Shown here piece by piece: positions 1-10,980 of a stretch of 64,000 nucleotides of DNA. The position numbers and the translations under genes are program-made. Each line of letters begins with the position of its first letter. Positions within the stretch are counted from its first letter, which is position 1. The stretch lies in NCBI GenBank assembly GCA_964036045.1, contig OZ038380.1, positions 170,933,245 through 170,997,244 of the forward strand, written 5' to 3'. Under the pieces are notes generated by a model, which was not told the DNA's origin, made no database searches, and saw only the letters and a list, made by a program, of their open reading frames with translations. Source of the DNA: Eutreptiella sp. 'Long Island Sound 2002' (taxonomy: Eukaryota > Euglenozoa > Euglenophyceae > Eutreptiales > Eutreptiaceae).

Positions 1-274
1 AACGCGCAACAAAGTGGGATATGGATCTGCCTTTTGGGGGTGCTCAGAGTGCATCGGATCAGGCCTCGCCCTGAACCATTCCACAGCACCACATGCTTGG
101 TATTATTTTGATACGGAAATTGGGGGGAGGGGGCTGAAACCTAGCTATGGCGGACAGGTGCAGATAAAAGGAAAACAGCAAATGGTAAATGACGCCATGC
201 TTAACGCAAATTGCCGTCTGGAGAATCCTCGGAGCGGGGGGGGGGGGGGGTCAATCGGCCTTGACCGCATTCCC

Positions 275-328
275 TCAGGCCTGCATGCGCTCCAAAACGA
301 GGCCTGTCACGGAAGCGCTTTTGGAGGC
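275..328 (-). CDS. ADCK2-like kinase, putative last exon (exon 8)
   Basis: A 54-nt segment follows an acceptor (tttgttccag) and reads in phase 0 after exon 7, ending at a TGA. It encodes a short SASVTGLVLERMQA-type tail, which resembles the C-terminal FASxxxAxxVLEG block of ADCK2 proteins. The intervening intron would be only 46 bp. ADCK2 proteins normally have more residues here, so an exon may be missing or the end may lie elsewhere. Confidence 0.4.
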   Translation of the reverse strand, partial: ASKSASVTGLVLERMQA

Positions 329-374
329 CTGGAACAAAGACCACCCGCAGTTCTACAGGGTTTTGAACGCGTAC

Positions 375-805
375 CCGAATGAAGGCGGCCTTATCGCAGT
401 ACGGCTGCTCGCCGCCCATCTCCAAGATGTATTTGGTAGTGTCGTCCCAGTCCTTTCGGACGATCGACGCCATGAACTTGTGGCTCACGTCCCGCTGATG
501 CTGTGTCAGGGTTTGGGTGACCCCGACGTCCAGCATCCCCAGGAATGGAAGGGGGTCGTTTGGAAACCAACCGACGAGGATGTTGCCCGGATGGATGTCG
601 GCATGGAAGAAGTTGTCCGTCAGGACCATTTGGAACACCAGATCGGCTCCGCACCGCGCGAGGTGGGCGTGGGCCTCGTCCACAGGGTCGTCCGCAGTGA
701 TGTAATATTGGCTGAGGGGCTTGCCGTCGATCTTGGACTCGACAAGGACTTGCTTCCCGCATAGTTCTACGAAAATGGGCGTCGTTGAAATGAAGCTTTT
801 GGGAT
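375..805 (-). CDS. ADCK2-like ABC1/UbiB-family kinase, catalytic exon (exon 7)
   Basis: This exon encodes the C-lobe of an ABC1/UbiB-type atypical kinase, a family that works in coenzyme Q and lipid metabolism in mitochondria or plastids. The catalytic-loop motif HADIHPGN is intact. It is followed by a metal-binding LDVG where most family members have LDFG; ADCK2-type proteins also vary here. The block VLVESKIDG matches the VLVE(T)..EG strand of the family. The 431-nt exon starts with AT, completing the codon left by exon 6, and ends in phase 0 at the donor CGG|GTACGC. Its acceptor has a weak pyrimidine tract. A second copy lies at 60141-60571. Confidence 0.85.
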
Positions 806-879
806 CTCGTTGCATGTCTTAATTTAGCCTGTTCATCTCGTGAATCAACCCGCGACAGCATGCAGATGCAGTGGCTCAA

Positions 880-1095
880 TGCGGAGGGAGGATGGAAGGA
901 GGGAAGGAGAGAGGGAGGGGGAACACGCAGGACGGAGGAAGAGGTCGGAATTTGCAGAGGGGGCACAGAGGGGGGGGAGAGGGAGACAGAGAGAGCGCGA
1001 GAGGGGCAGGCAGGGAGGCAGGGAGGCAGGGAGGCAGGCAGGCAGGCAGGCAAGGAGGGACGGACGAAGGAAGAGCGAGCGAGGGATACCGACAC
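880..1095. repeat. Purine-rich GGA/GGCA tandem tract
   Basis: The plus strand is almost purely purine, with GGGAGGCA units repeated at 1010-1055. It lies in the intron between kinase exons 7 and 6. Long open frames across it are compositional artefacts. A second copy lies at 60646-60861. Confidence 0.85.
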
Positions 1096-1279
1096 CCGGT
1101 CCTTCAACGCTGGGATAGTTTCCAGGCGTGGGACTTGGTGCAGCTGTGGCAGAGAAGAGCGAAGGAGTCAGACACAAAACCCTCGCGGCTGTTCACCAAT
1201 CATCTCCGGGAGGAGTGTGCGTACATAGGGCAACCTGCTACATTGCGATTCCACTCCGCAGGTATGGGAAGAGGCGGAC

Positions 1280-1370
1280 CTTTGACTGGCTTCGGGAAAA
1301 CAATGTACTTGCTGTCCTTAAAATTTTCGTTGAAGGCTTCAAGATTTTCGGCTTCATACCGCATATCAAC
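1280..1370 (-). CDS. ADCK2-like kinase, exon 6
   Basis: The exon encodes VDMRYEAENLEAFNENF followed by IVFPKPVK. This is the signature (L/M)RxEAxNxxxFxxNF of the ABC1/UbiB family, and it is especially close to ADCK2. It is bounded by an acceptor (aactgcag) and a donor (AAAG|GTCCGC). The 91 nt begin in phase 0 after exon 5 and leave one base, which exon 7 completes as GAT. Confidence 0.85.
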
Positions 1371-1490
1371 CTGCAGTTGAGGAGGACGATGCCGTCTGTC
1401 CACAAGCACCAGAAAATCCTGTTTGTTTGTCCTGTTCCCACTGTCTTTAGTGCAAACAAATGGCACAAAGTAGCTGCCACAATGAAACAC

Positions 1491-1545
1491 CTGCAAACTC
1501 AAATTGCGAGCGAATTGTTTGGCAATCCCCGGAAAGTCCATCCAC
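1491..1545 (-). CDS. ADCK2-like kinase, exon 5
   Basis: A 55-nt exon encodes WMDFPGIAKQFARNLSLQ, matching the family segment WLxLPEIVxEFxxLxxQQ just before the (L/M)RxEAxN motif. It starts with one base that completes the AG left by exon 4 (at 10187), giving an Arg codon. This phase agreement is the main evidence that exons 4 and 5 belong to one gene even though 8.6 kb separates them. The donor is TTGCAG|GTGTTT. Confidence 0.8.
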
Positions 1546-1595
1546 CTGATGGAAGACAGTGACACAACGCATTCACGATGCGAGGCATGGATGGG

Positions 1596-2599
1596 CGCCT
1601 AGACCCCTGTACTTAGGCTCAGTGGGCTGCCGCAAGCTGCAAGAGGTAGCCCAAAGAGGTGGGTGCCAAAATGGGTCAAGAAGGTCCACCGGGTGCAAAA
1701 AAATGGCTTTTTTCAAAAATGATACCGGACGTCGTGGAATGCCAAAACAAGTGTTTTTGGTGCGTTTTGAGCTCGTGGTGGCCTGGTTTGGCCCTCCTAA
1801 AATCCCAAAATGCCTTGGAAATAGGCTGTTTTGGGACAAAAAATGGGTCAAAAATGGGTCAAAAATGCATTTTTCCAAAAGTGATACTAGATCATTCGGG
1901 GTGCCCAAACAAGTGAACTGAGCCCATTTTTGAGCCCATTGCAAGCCATTTTGGCCTCTACAAAGTCACAAAATGCTTTGAAAATGGGCTGTTTTGGGAC
2001 AAAAAATGGGTCCAAAAGTGGGTCAAAAAGTGGGTCAAAAATTGGTTTTTCCAAAAATGATCCTAGACCATTTGGGGTCTTGAACAAGTGAAATGAGCCC
2101 TTTTTGAGCCCATTCCAAGCCATTTTGGCCACTCTAGAGTCACAAAATGCCTTGAAAATGGGCTGTATCGGGTCTAAAAATCAATCAAAAATGGATCAAA
2201 AATGTATTTCCAAAGATAGTTTTGGACTATTTGGGGTGCACAAACAAGTGGAATTTTGAGCCCATGTTGAGCAATTTAGGCCCCTCTCAAGGCGGAAAGG
2301 CCTTGAACATGGGCCAATTTGGGACCACAAATGGCTCAAAAACGGGTCAAAACCATGGTTTTCCAAAAATGATCCTAGTCCAGTTGTGGTGCCTAAACGG
2401 ATGAATACAGCTCATTTTTCAGCCCCTTTTGAGCCAATCTCATCCACTTTCTAGTGCATACCTCATTTGTTGTTGAAGTCTTCTACACGATGTTCCTTCC
2501 CCCAGTAGCTCGGTCCCCATATTCAATCGTGATTAAGGTTTGGTGGTCCACAGACAAGGTGGTGCATACACAAGGCGGTGCACACACAAGGCGGTCTGT
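1596..2599. repeat. Degenerate satellite, copy 1
   Basis: A loose unit of about 190-200 bp recurs. Its hallmarks are AAAATGGGTCAAAAATGG, ATGATCCTAGACCATTTGGGG, CAAACAAGTGAAATGAGCCC and AAGCCATTTTGGCC. The tract sits upstream of kinase exon 5. It recurs inverted at 53952-54944, directly at 61362-62365, and in diverged form at 56650-57190. Confidence 0.85.
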
Positions 2600-3564
2600 T
2601 TTGAAGATTTCATCAGCCGCTCCTGCTTCAAGAATTTGATTCTACAGCATTGAAGGGCCCCATCCAAACCTCGTGTTAGTGGGGCACCATCTTACGCGGG
2701 TTACGCAATTCTGTTTGGGGGGGACACATATGGAATACACAATGATAAAACTGGGGGATACATATGGACTGCACACATTGGGATTGGGGGCCGCCGTCAC
2801 TAGAGCCTCGTCAGCGGCCTGCGCGGAGGGCACGGGACACGGGAAGGAGGTCAAGTTGCGTTGCTTCACCGTCAGTTTCTGACCGACAGAAGGGAAACGG
2901 GCACGGTGGGCAGGGCACAGGGAGGAACAAGGGGCAGCAACATCACGGGTTTCCCCCACACCTCGCCATGGATGTACACAGCACGGGAAAAAAATGGGAG
3001 ACACACGGGCTACACAACTTGGCTGCGATTCAAAGGATCCACAAAGAATTTTCTTGGGACACGCACTAACACCAGGTCTAGCCCCATCAAGGGGTACGAG
3101 GGTGGGGGCAGGAAGGGCAAACCATCGGGGGTTGGGGGGGGGGGGGAGGTTGCTTTGGAACGAAGAGGTGCCCAGAGCGGGTCGTCAGGAGCGGTCAGGA
3201 CGCGGTTGTCCGCTGGATCCCGACCCGCCGTAGCCATCGGAGTCCCAGCCCCCCCCCCCCCCCCCCGCCGCCGCCGCCTGCCCCGCCCCCAGGTTCAGGG
3301 TGGGGCCACGGATGGAGTGATGGGCAGGACATGTTTGGAGAATGGGGCCGGTGGTAAAAGAAGCCGGTGCCAGGACCTCATGGGCCAGCCAAGGAATCGG
3401 ACAGCCCTTGCCCCACCCCCCATCCCCGCCCTGCACGGCCGATGTTTGGGTGTATGGGCTTTTTGTTTGGGGGGTGGCCCTTGTGAGGCTACGTCTCGTT
3501 CTGGGTAAGATCACGTCATCCGTTGCACAGCCCACACCCCTGACACCAGCACATTCTCACATAC

Positions 3565-3697
3565 TTGAGAATCCCCGGGCGCCAATGAAACACGTCGTTT
3601 ACTCGTTTCCTTGTGCGCCCAGTCGCGTTTCAGAGCCGAGACGTACTTAAGCGACGTCACATGCTGCAGCCGGATGATGTCCCCGTAGCACACAGTC
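3565..3697 (-). CDS. IP3-receptor-like exon, left copy (YGDIIRLQH)
   Basis: This is the mirror of 20950-21082 and encodes the beta-trefoil segment YGDIIRLQHVTSLKYVS. On this side the next receptor exon (22117) is missing because the palindrome ends at 2597. The receptor copy is therefore truncated and is followed on the same strand by kinase exon 5 at 1545. A third copy lies at 63331-63463. Confidence 0.7.
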
Positions 3698-4499
3698 CTG
3701 TTGACAGGCGGTCACACGCGGTGACACCAGTGCAGACATTGGGGGTTTGGCAAGTGGGATACGAAAGGTGTGCACAAAGCAACCGCAAGGACCACAAGGA
3801 CCACTCCATAGCGTTTGTGTCATTGGCTGCAATGAGGGCACGTGTCGGCTTAGAACTCAGTAATACTCAGTAATATGGGTGGGGAGCACCACGGCACAAG
3901 TATGCGTCCTGTGGGTGGCTAGTGCAGTTGGGAGGCAATGCGCCTTTTTCAGCAGATTGGGGAAAACAGGGTAGTTTGGGTACTTTTTGCAAATTTCAAA
4001 CTTTGTAGCTCAAAAAAAAAAAGACAGTTTAGGCATTGACCCAAAAGCTGAGTGATCTAGTCAAAAAGAGGAGGTCGGGGTATCAGCAACGTTAGACATG
4101 TGAATATCTAATGACGTCACTCCACAGTTACTCTAGGCAATTGCCTAGACCACCTGGCCTTGTGACCTGGGCTGGGGTGTTCTCGCCACACAGCGGTGCT
4201 TGCGTCACGCAACAACGAACTTCAGGGCCAACCACACCATTTTTGTTAAGCAGGCCGCCAGTGGCTACATTTTTACCAATGGAACTTTCAGGGGTTGCAC
4301 GCCTTTGACATGCTACTTATTGCGTTGCTTCTTGTGTTGCACCCCAGGGAGTCGTCCACTTGCCGCAAACAAAACGCCATTCACCAATGTGATGCAAAAA
4401 TATCCAGATATGGCATAACCGCCAATATTCATTGCAAACACCAATGGACCAACCCCTGAGGAGGCGGGCTCTCAAAGAAGGCGGGCTCACAAAGAAGGG

Positions 4500-4770
4500 G
4501 AGAAATCAAATTCGCTGAATAACTCCGGCCGTGTCATGGACCCCTCAAAAGGGGAAGAATCAAAATGGCTACATAACCTCTACCTTCTGAGGGACCCCAA
4601 AGAAGTGGAAAGAAATCAAATTGGCTACATAGGTCCCCTAAAAAGGGGAGGAAATCAAAGAGGCTGCATAACCCCTGCCTTCTCGGGGTCCCAGGATGGG
4701 GAGAAATCAAAGGGGCTACATAATGGTTGTGAAATGGGCGGAAAATTTATCAACCCTATCAAAACAACGG
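4500..4770. repeat. Imperfect ~65-bp tandem repeat
   Basis: Units share GGGGAGAAATCAAA, a variable base, and GGCTACATAA, and recur about four times. The mirror copy is at 19877-20147. It lies within an intron of the receptor-like gene. Confidence 0.75.
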
Positions 4771-5629
4771 GATAGTTTGGCCAAACTACACCCAGTGGGA
4801 AGAAATCGAATGTTGCTCCCCCTATATGGACAGGTTTCGGGTGGGCGGTGACCAGAAGGAGGGTAGTTGGGCACTGGCTGCTCATTCAGAAGGGCTGTGG
4901 TATGGAGTGCAGGGATCCAGGGACCAAGAGGACGGGGGAACCACATGCCCAGCAGGAAAAAGATGGCATGTGTGTGCAGGAGGTTCACAAGCGCATTGCA
5001 CGGCGGGAAAGAGATTTCGTTTGAAGCCAGTGCTTCTGGTGGAGGACTGAGCGCACTATGCATGAATCTATGGCTCGTGGAGTATGCAAGGGGCCAGCGG
5101 TAGAAGACCTAATGAAGGGCACGGGTTGGGGATGGGGGCTGTAAATGGGACCGGGACCCCAACACCCTCCTCCTCCCCCTCTAGACCACACAACCTACGC
5201 GCATGGGGAGCTGCAGTTTTTTTCGGCCACACAGGGCCAACAACAACAACATCATCACGGCTCGTTGGGTTCCTTGGGAGGTTCATTACGCATTCGTCTG
5301 CCAGAATTTCCCTGGTTTTCTTTCTGACTTGTAGCGAATGGTCACCAATTAGCACTGCATGGGTTTGCACACCTCAGGCGCTTCGCCACAAGAGTACTAC
5401 TTGACGACGCCACAAGAGTACTACTATTTGACAGGACGCAGGGAGTGAGGCAGAGGGGGACGGGGGGCGGGGCTTGAGGCCGCGAGTGTGGAAGACTTTC
5501 CCAAAATATCCCAGTTCGCGATGCTCTGATGCCCCGTACACATCTTCAATAGCAAATATCTTACAACATGGATGCCCCGGGACCACACAGCAAAGCCCAG
5601 TCTCCCAACCGGAGGGTAGTCAAAAACCG

Positions 5630-5815
5630 CAAGGGAGGGAGGTCCAAAGGGGAACTTCAAGAGAGCATGGTTGCAAAAGCGGTTAACGGCGGTGGGGAAA
5701 GTGGGTGGAAAGCAATGCCTTGCAGGTACAGCCTGGTGGGAGGGATATCAGGGCGGAGAGAAGTGATTGGCAGGGCTGGCCGTCACCCTAAAGAAGAGGA
5801 GGGGCAAGAGGCCTA
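5630..5815. repeat. Dispersed repeat family, member 1
   Basis: It shares CTTCAAGAGAG..TGGTTG.AAAAG, an ACGGCGGT.G block, and a later GGCAGGGCTG block with 40550-40745, at clearly lower identity than the palindrome copies. The mirror copy is at 18832-19017. Confidence 0.5.
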
Positions 5816-6605
5816 AGCCCTGTGCTCAGTGAAGGTCTCTCACAGGAGGTTGGCCTGCATCCCTCACCCTCCAGCTCCCGCAACACTCCTGCATCACTGC
5901 CAACAAACCCCATTATTCATCCCTTGACCCCGCAATCCCTCAACTGGGCAGTTGCGGCTGGAAAATTGAGTTTGTGGAAATGGTATTACCATTCACAATA
6001 TTTTACTAAAATGAACTCACAATCACGGAGTTTACAATATGAACTCAGAATCACGTGACACTTCCTTCACACAAAGAGAATGCACAAACCAGACGGGGCC
6101 TGTCGCTTTAAGCAGCAATAGAGATCCGCTGCCGGTGGGTTAAGCGGCACTTTATGGCATAGAGCGTGGCCCAAACATCCCTTGCGTCTGACTACATCAC
6201 GAAGTCAACCGCCTCGAAGCTCCAACAACCCTCAAACAGCCCCTCCACCCCTCAACAGCTGTTCACCGCTCTTCCCTTCCAACTTTCTCTTCAACAGCCT
6301 CCCCCTGACGCTCTCCGACCCCCCCCCCACCCTCTCCCAAACTCCCCCTCGGGAGCAGTATAACAACTCCAAAACCTGTCTTCATTTCAACCACTCAGTG
6401 CAGTTTCCTCCGCCCCACAACCCCTGCCCCTGAGCGGCGGAACTATCAGGTGTGCACAGCCCTACACTCTGTCTGACCCGCTCCCCCTCTTGTGGGGAAA
6501 CCCTCAGCCGCCCGACCCGCAACAGCCCCTCCTCGACGCTCCGCAGCCGTTGGAGGCCACTCCTCTTCACTGTCAACCAACGGCCGCTCCTGCCCCGAAG
6601 CAAAC

Positions 6606-6737
6606 CTGTTCCCTGACCCCAGGTATGCCCCGGCGTCATACGGCTGAATGGAAAAGAGGCACAACTCGAAATTGTCAGGGATCTCGTCGAGGTCCACAGT
6701 ATCCGCCTCCGAATCACCATCCATTGAGTGGACCGGG
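6606..6737 (-). CDS. IP3-receptor-like exon III, left copy
   Basis: This is the mirror of 17910-18041. It encodes the acidic DGDSEADTVDLDEIP stretch followed by DNFELCLFSIQPYDAG. Confidence 0.65.
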
Positions 6738-6774
6738 CTGCAGGACCAATCACAATGCACTGGGGGCTCGGCCG

Positions 6775-6805
6775 ACACACACACACGCGCGCGCGCACAC
6801 GCACG

Positions 6806-6887
<82 letters not shown>

Positions 6888-6985
6888 TATGGGCACGGGC
6901 ACGGGCACGGGCGCACACATGCAGACGCGCGCGGGCACACACACGCACGCACGCGCACACACACACACCGACACATCCGTTTGTT
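6775..6985. repeat. (CA)n microsatellite and alternating purine-pyrimidine tract
   Basis: A pure AC run spans 6811-6884 (37 units), flanked by CG/CA-alternating and GGGCAC repeats. It is intronic, between receptor exons II and III. Several long His/Thr- or Cys/Val-rich frames cross it and are not genes. Confidence 0.97.
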
Positions 6986-7378
6986 GTCTGTCCAAATGTC
7001 GTCGTGCCAGCCTGGGGAGGGGGCACCGGACTAACCCCCTCTCAGGTAATGGCGTTTCAGCGTTAACGTTTTACTTAACATTGAAGAGCTTACAACCTGA
7101 CTTACCTGCCACACTGGCATATTCTCCCCAATTTCTCTGACTGCAACCCAGTGCCTGGCCGCTTATATCGGACACGACTACTGTTGCGAGTGCGACGTGC
7201 TCATCATCAATACCGCACTGCTGTCTTCCGCGCACCGGCCAGGGGCCACAGTGCAGACAGACTTTGTCGCCCTGCAGCCCCCCATCCCCCCCTCCCCGCT
7301 GTGGGTAGCACAAGACGGCACAGGGCAAATGATCAGAAGAAATGGATTGTTCAGCGACATTCACCCGAAAGAGCACAC

Positions 7379-7485
7379 CTGGGGGTGGCGGCGCTGGCGT
7401 AGCTCCCCGGCTGTTGGATGTGAATCTTGCAGTCGACAGGCGACGCCGTGACGTACCCTTTGTATTCGGGGCACAGCAGGTAGAC
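7379..7485 (-). CDS. IP3-receptor-like exon II, left copy
   Basis: This is the mirror of 17168-17274 with the same splice borders. Confidence 0.65.
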
Positions 7486-7777
7486 CTGCCGCAGGCAAAG
7501 GGATGTGTTACGAAGGGGCGGGTCGCGCCGACCACGCATGGGACCCACACGGCAGAGGGGCTCTGCTGCCGGGTCCAACGAGGTTCCAGATGGACAGGCG
7601 GAGGATTGCACTCGCTGCGAAACGCCACGATGCACCCCTTTCGTGGGCCAACCCGCAACCCGTCGGCTTATTCCGAGCCGCCCCTTCCCCCCAAGCTAAA
7701 GGCATTGCAACCGACAGTAACTGCTCCGACGCGCTTTGCCAAACCCTTCAACCCACTTCACAACCGCCGACAAACAC

Positions 7778-8353
7778 CCGGAAATGCCCCAAGGCGGTGG
7801 GCCTGGCACACACCACGGCGCCGTACTGGAGGGACTCCTGCGCAACAGCCTCCCGCCCGGTGCTTGTATTGTTGGAGGACGGCTCCCGTTCTTTGTGCTG
7901 GATGGCGTTCAGCTCCCGTGTGATCGCAAGCACCTGATCCACATTGGCCGCCACATCCGCAAGGGTCAGGGTCGCGTTGCTGCCTGACCGAGAGAAGGTG
8001 CGGGAGGCAAGGGAGGGGCGACCAGCCTGTGCTTGAAGCAAAGGCAATGTTTCGGGGGTCTCAGCCGCGGTGGCAAAATCGGTGGGTGGGTTATGAAAGC
8101 ACCAGCGATGGTGAAAGGTAGGTTCATGTGCGCTTGCGCCGGGCTCGACACCGCGGAGGAGGTGGGGGTCCACCTTCAAGGAGGCCTTCGTCGGGTAGAG
8201 CGCTCCCGGCAGCTGCCCCCCCGGCCTGTACGGCATGTACCTAGTGGTCCCAGCAGCGATCTGGGAGTGCCGCGGCGCAGAAGAGGGGGTGGCGCTGTCG
8301 GCACAATTTCCCCCCGAGCCCCGGGAGGTCGCGCCAGCAGCTGTGCTGAACAC
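7778..8353 (-). CDS. IP3-receptor-like exon I (N-terminal), left copy
   Basis: This is the mirror of 16300-16875. One substitution (7917) changes an Arg codon to Gln in the ITRELN/ITQELN context. The 5' limit of the exon is not resolved. Confidence 0.5.
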
Positions 8354-9949
8354 GATAATGTACCCCTCCCCCCCACCCCCCTCAAAGCATGTGATAGCGG
8401 CACTTGCTTTGCTTCGGAGGGTTGCACTGCATTAGTTGCGGGTTCCGCGGCGAGCCGGCGCCAGTCGTTGGCAAACACGCCCTACAGCAAAAGAACCGAA
8501 CAGGGCCATTTTTTGGTTATCTAGCCCGCTTGGAAACAATGGGTCGAAGTGCAGCAATTGCTTTATGCGATTGGACGCAATTGGGAACACCCTGAAGGGC
8601 GGTCAACTAGGATGGCATTAGCAAATGAGACTGCACCACGTATCGACATGACATTGTTGTTGTTGAACGTGGTGTCGTTCGTTGCCTCAAGCGTTGGAGA
8701 CCCCAGAGGTGACTCACCGGAAGCAAAGCCATGTCCACAAGTGCCGCCGTCACGTGCTTTGACACATTGTCTGGTTCCCTTGTGACCGCCCTCGTCTTAC
8801 CATTCATGAGTACCACCATCGATGGCGGAGAAGTACGTGGCTTGCGACAAACTTTCCCTGGTCGGATTTTTCCACAAAAACTTGTTGGGCAAGGTTGGGC
8901 GGGTCAAGCTTGTTGTGGAATTGCAAGCTGGTGCCATGTGACACTGTTTGTGTCTCATGTCTATTGCAATTGGAGCAAGAATCGTGAGCAAGAGCCGGGT
9001 AGGGGCGTTCTTGGCTTCGTTCTTGGAACTTTCATTCTAGATTGGGCATCACTCACTACTGACGATGGTCCGAAGCAACCCAATCTTCCTCTATCCCAAC
9101 TTAGCCCTTGTAACATGTCAACGGTAGCTTGGTAGCTCCAAGGTGTGACACCGGGGTGAAACGCGGAAACTCGAAAACAAAGCAACACGACAATACACAA
9201 CATGAAATAATGCAACACAACACATGGGCGTGTTGGGGATCCCAAGGGAACCAAGGAATCTTTTGGGGGGTTTCGGACACATTGTTCTAACCATGTGGGC
9301 AAGTTTCAAGAAACTGCGCGAACAGAGCATCCAGCTACTAGCTCACCACTAACCGTTCTAAGTCACCAGACAACATTGCCATAATTTGGCACCCGGCACG
9401 ATTCCAAGTTCAATTTGGTAAGGCGGAAGCGCAAGCACGAATGCTCAAAGCTGGCAACTTGCATCCAGCAACCTGCAGACGCCGGGTTGTCTTGCTTTTG
9501 AACAATTTGGACAAATGCTCCTCCTTGAAGACCTCCCTAGGTTTGTTAAGATGAATGGATTTGGTCGTGGTTGCCCTGTGTTTGTGTTGTCACGGCAGAA
9601 CCACCGCAAACTTGCGCACGGATTCCTTCATCTGCACCGCCATATCGCGCTGGCCATGCATATGTACAGTACATCAAGGGAGGGAAATGAGGTGAACATG
9701 GACAGTGCAGGAGCAGCGCAGGACGCGGTGGTTCGAGGGTGGGTGCGCTGCCGGCTGCATGCGGCAATGAGGCAGTGTGCAATGATACGCCTGCCTACAT
9801 CGAGTGGTGTAACCACATAATCGCAATAGTGCATGCATGCACTCAGTGTCTTCAAAAAATAGTGGGCTAGGCCAGTGGCACCACAGTGCCACCGGGCAAC
9901 TACTGTCCGCAGACATTTAGTGCGTTCTGTGGTACACTTGAGCATTGTC

Positions 9950-10021
9950 GGGGCTTCCGGGATTCGAACCCGGGAACCCACGGACGCGATTGTGCTACTT
10001 TGACCACTGGCCTACTCCACC
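9950..10021 (-). tRNA. tRNA-derived sequence (tRNA pseudogene or SINE head), left copy
   Basis: This is the mirror of 14632-14703, with Pol III A-box and B-box motifs but a broken acceptor stem. It lies in the arm between kinase exon 4 and receptor exon I. Confidence 0.5.
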
Positions 10022-10186
10022 GCCCACGCTACCTTAGCACGGCACAAACAATATAAAGCGGCCGTCAACTTTTTTCATCCACAAGGTGTGCGCTTGACGT
10101 GTGCCCGATACATCTTTACAAGAAACCGCGTTGAATACTCGATGGAATTTGTGGTGCGCGCAGCGCAAAAAGATGCCAAAAAATAC

Positions 10187-10554
10187 CTGCAATAGGGATC
10201 AGCCAATTGAGCCATCAACTGGATGCAATAAAAGTCGACCGCGATGGTTTCTCGTACACGAGGATGGCAAATCTTTACGGCCACTTCGTCACCCGTGCTA
10301 CGAAGCTTAGCGAAGTGTACTTGGGCAATGGAGCCCGAACCAACGGGATTCGGATCAAACTCGGAGAAAAGTTCATCAATTGGCTTGCCAAGGTTTTTTT
10401 TTATCACTCTTCTGTTGTGCCGCATCCCATGAGGGCGCATGTTGTCGTGAAGGTCACAAAGGACATCGCAAAACTCCTTCGGAAACAAATCACTTCGGAT
10501 CGCCATCCATTGCCCCAATTTCACGAAAGCCGGACCAGTTACTTCCAACATCCG
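10187..10554 (-). CDS. ADCK2-like kinase, exon 4, left copy
   Basis: The exon encodes the N-lobe of an ABC1/UbiB kinase. GPAFVKLGQWMAIRSDLFP contains the family KxGQ motif. PVGSGSIAQVHFA is the modified glycine/alanine-rich loop, and VAVKICHP holds the predicted nucleotide-binding lysine. The WMAIRSDLFP wording is typical of the ADCK2 subgroup. It starts at an acceptor (ctttcgcag) in phase 0 and ends as ...TGCAG|GTATTT, leaving two bases. Compared with the right copy it has Met instead of Val in the DNM/DNV context. The next exon of this strand is 8.6 kb away, beyond receptor exons. Confidence 0.85.
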
Positions 10555-10693
10555 CTGCGAAAGTGCGAACATTCATTTTGAATATCCCGTTTTGCTCAAC
10601 TCAACTCAACCAGCAAGAAAGCTGACGCCACAACGTCACACGTTGAGCATCAAAGCCACATCGTGCAGAACAAGGGATGCAGGATTGATATAC

Positions 10694-10863
10694 CTTGAAG
10701 AATCTGCACCATATCATGTAAGTCACGTGGTGCCGTTGGCATATCACCCAAAATATGATCAACGGGACGAACCAGAACGTTAGGTGGACAAAGCGAAGTG
10801 CCACTAAGAACAAGGTATCGCGTTGAATCAACTACGATACGCAATTATCCGAATTTCGGCACG
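10694..10863 (-). CDS. ADCK2-like kinase, exon 3, left copy (membrane segment)
   Basis: The exon encodes a hydrophobic stretch (ALRFVHLTFWFVPLIIFW) followed by TYMIWCRFFK and the donor TTCAAG|GTATAT. ADCK2 proteins have a membrane segment directly before the GPxFIKLGQW block, and the joint ..RFFK-RMLEVTGP.. fits that. If the exon starts at the strong acceptor ccttttcag, an in-frame TAG lies at 10832-10834. If it starts directly after that TAG, the phase no longer fits exon 2. Confidence 0.6.
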
Positions 10864-10912
10864 CTGAAAAGGCAGGCATCACAAGACTAAAATCCCCTGA
10901 ACATAGCACGAC

Positions 10913-10980
10913 CTTTCCATTTTGGTGCCGCCTTCACGAGCTCACCACCGGGCTCTTGGTAAGTCTTGTACTCCACCAAC
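10913..10980 (-). CDS. ADCK2-like kinase, putative exon 2, left copy
   Basis: A 68-nt open segment between an acceptor (tttgttgcttag) and a donor (TGGAAAG|GTCGTG) encodes LVEYKTYQEPGGELVKAAP and a few more residues. It starts with one base and ends with one base, which fits both exon 1 (two bases over) and exon 3 (two bases first). In this left copy no exon 1 lies upstream, because the palindrome ends about 57 bp further on. Confidence 0.5.

Larger units (their letters stand above)
1..4234. repeat. Long direct repeat, copy 1
   Basis: The whole stretch recurs at 59767-64000 with a constant offset of 59766. I found three differences: one substitution (A at 2180, G at 61946), a poly-G run of 13 versus 14 near 3134, and a poly-C run of 18 versus 17 near 3249. 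Both ends of the match coincide with the window ends, so the true repeat is probably longer. It carries the 3' exons of the ADCK2-like kinase, a satellite tract and the outer part of the left palindrome arm. Confidence 0.97.

Noticed and set aside
845-1380. Long Arg/Gly-rich frames across the purine tract
   Set aside because: Tandem GGGAGGCA DNA gives open frames by composition. The tract lies in a kinase intron.
1940-2140. AGCCATTTTGGC words resembling the dinoflagellate spliced leader
   Set aside because: They are part of the satellite unit and lack the flanking leader bases (CCGT before, TCAAG after). The match is about 12 bases and not informative.
6382-7140. Long Cys/Val- and His/Thr-rich open frames on both strands (also 17513-18265)
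   Set aside because: They are translations of the CA/GT microsatellite. Only the short receptor-like exon next to it is supported.
9950-10021. Functional tRNA gene
   Set aside because: The acceptor stem pairs at only three of seven positions and the D-arm does not close, so it is kept only as tRNA-derived sequence.
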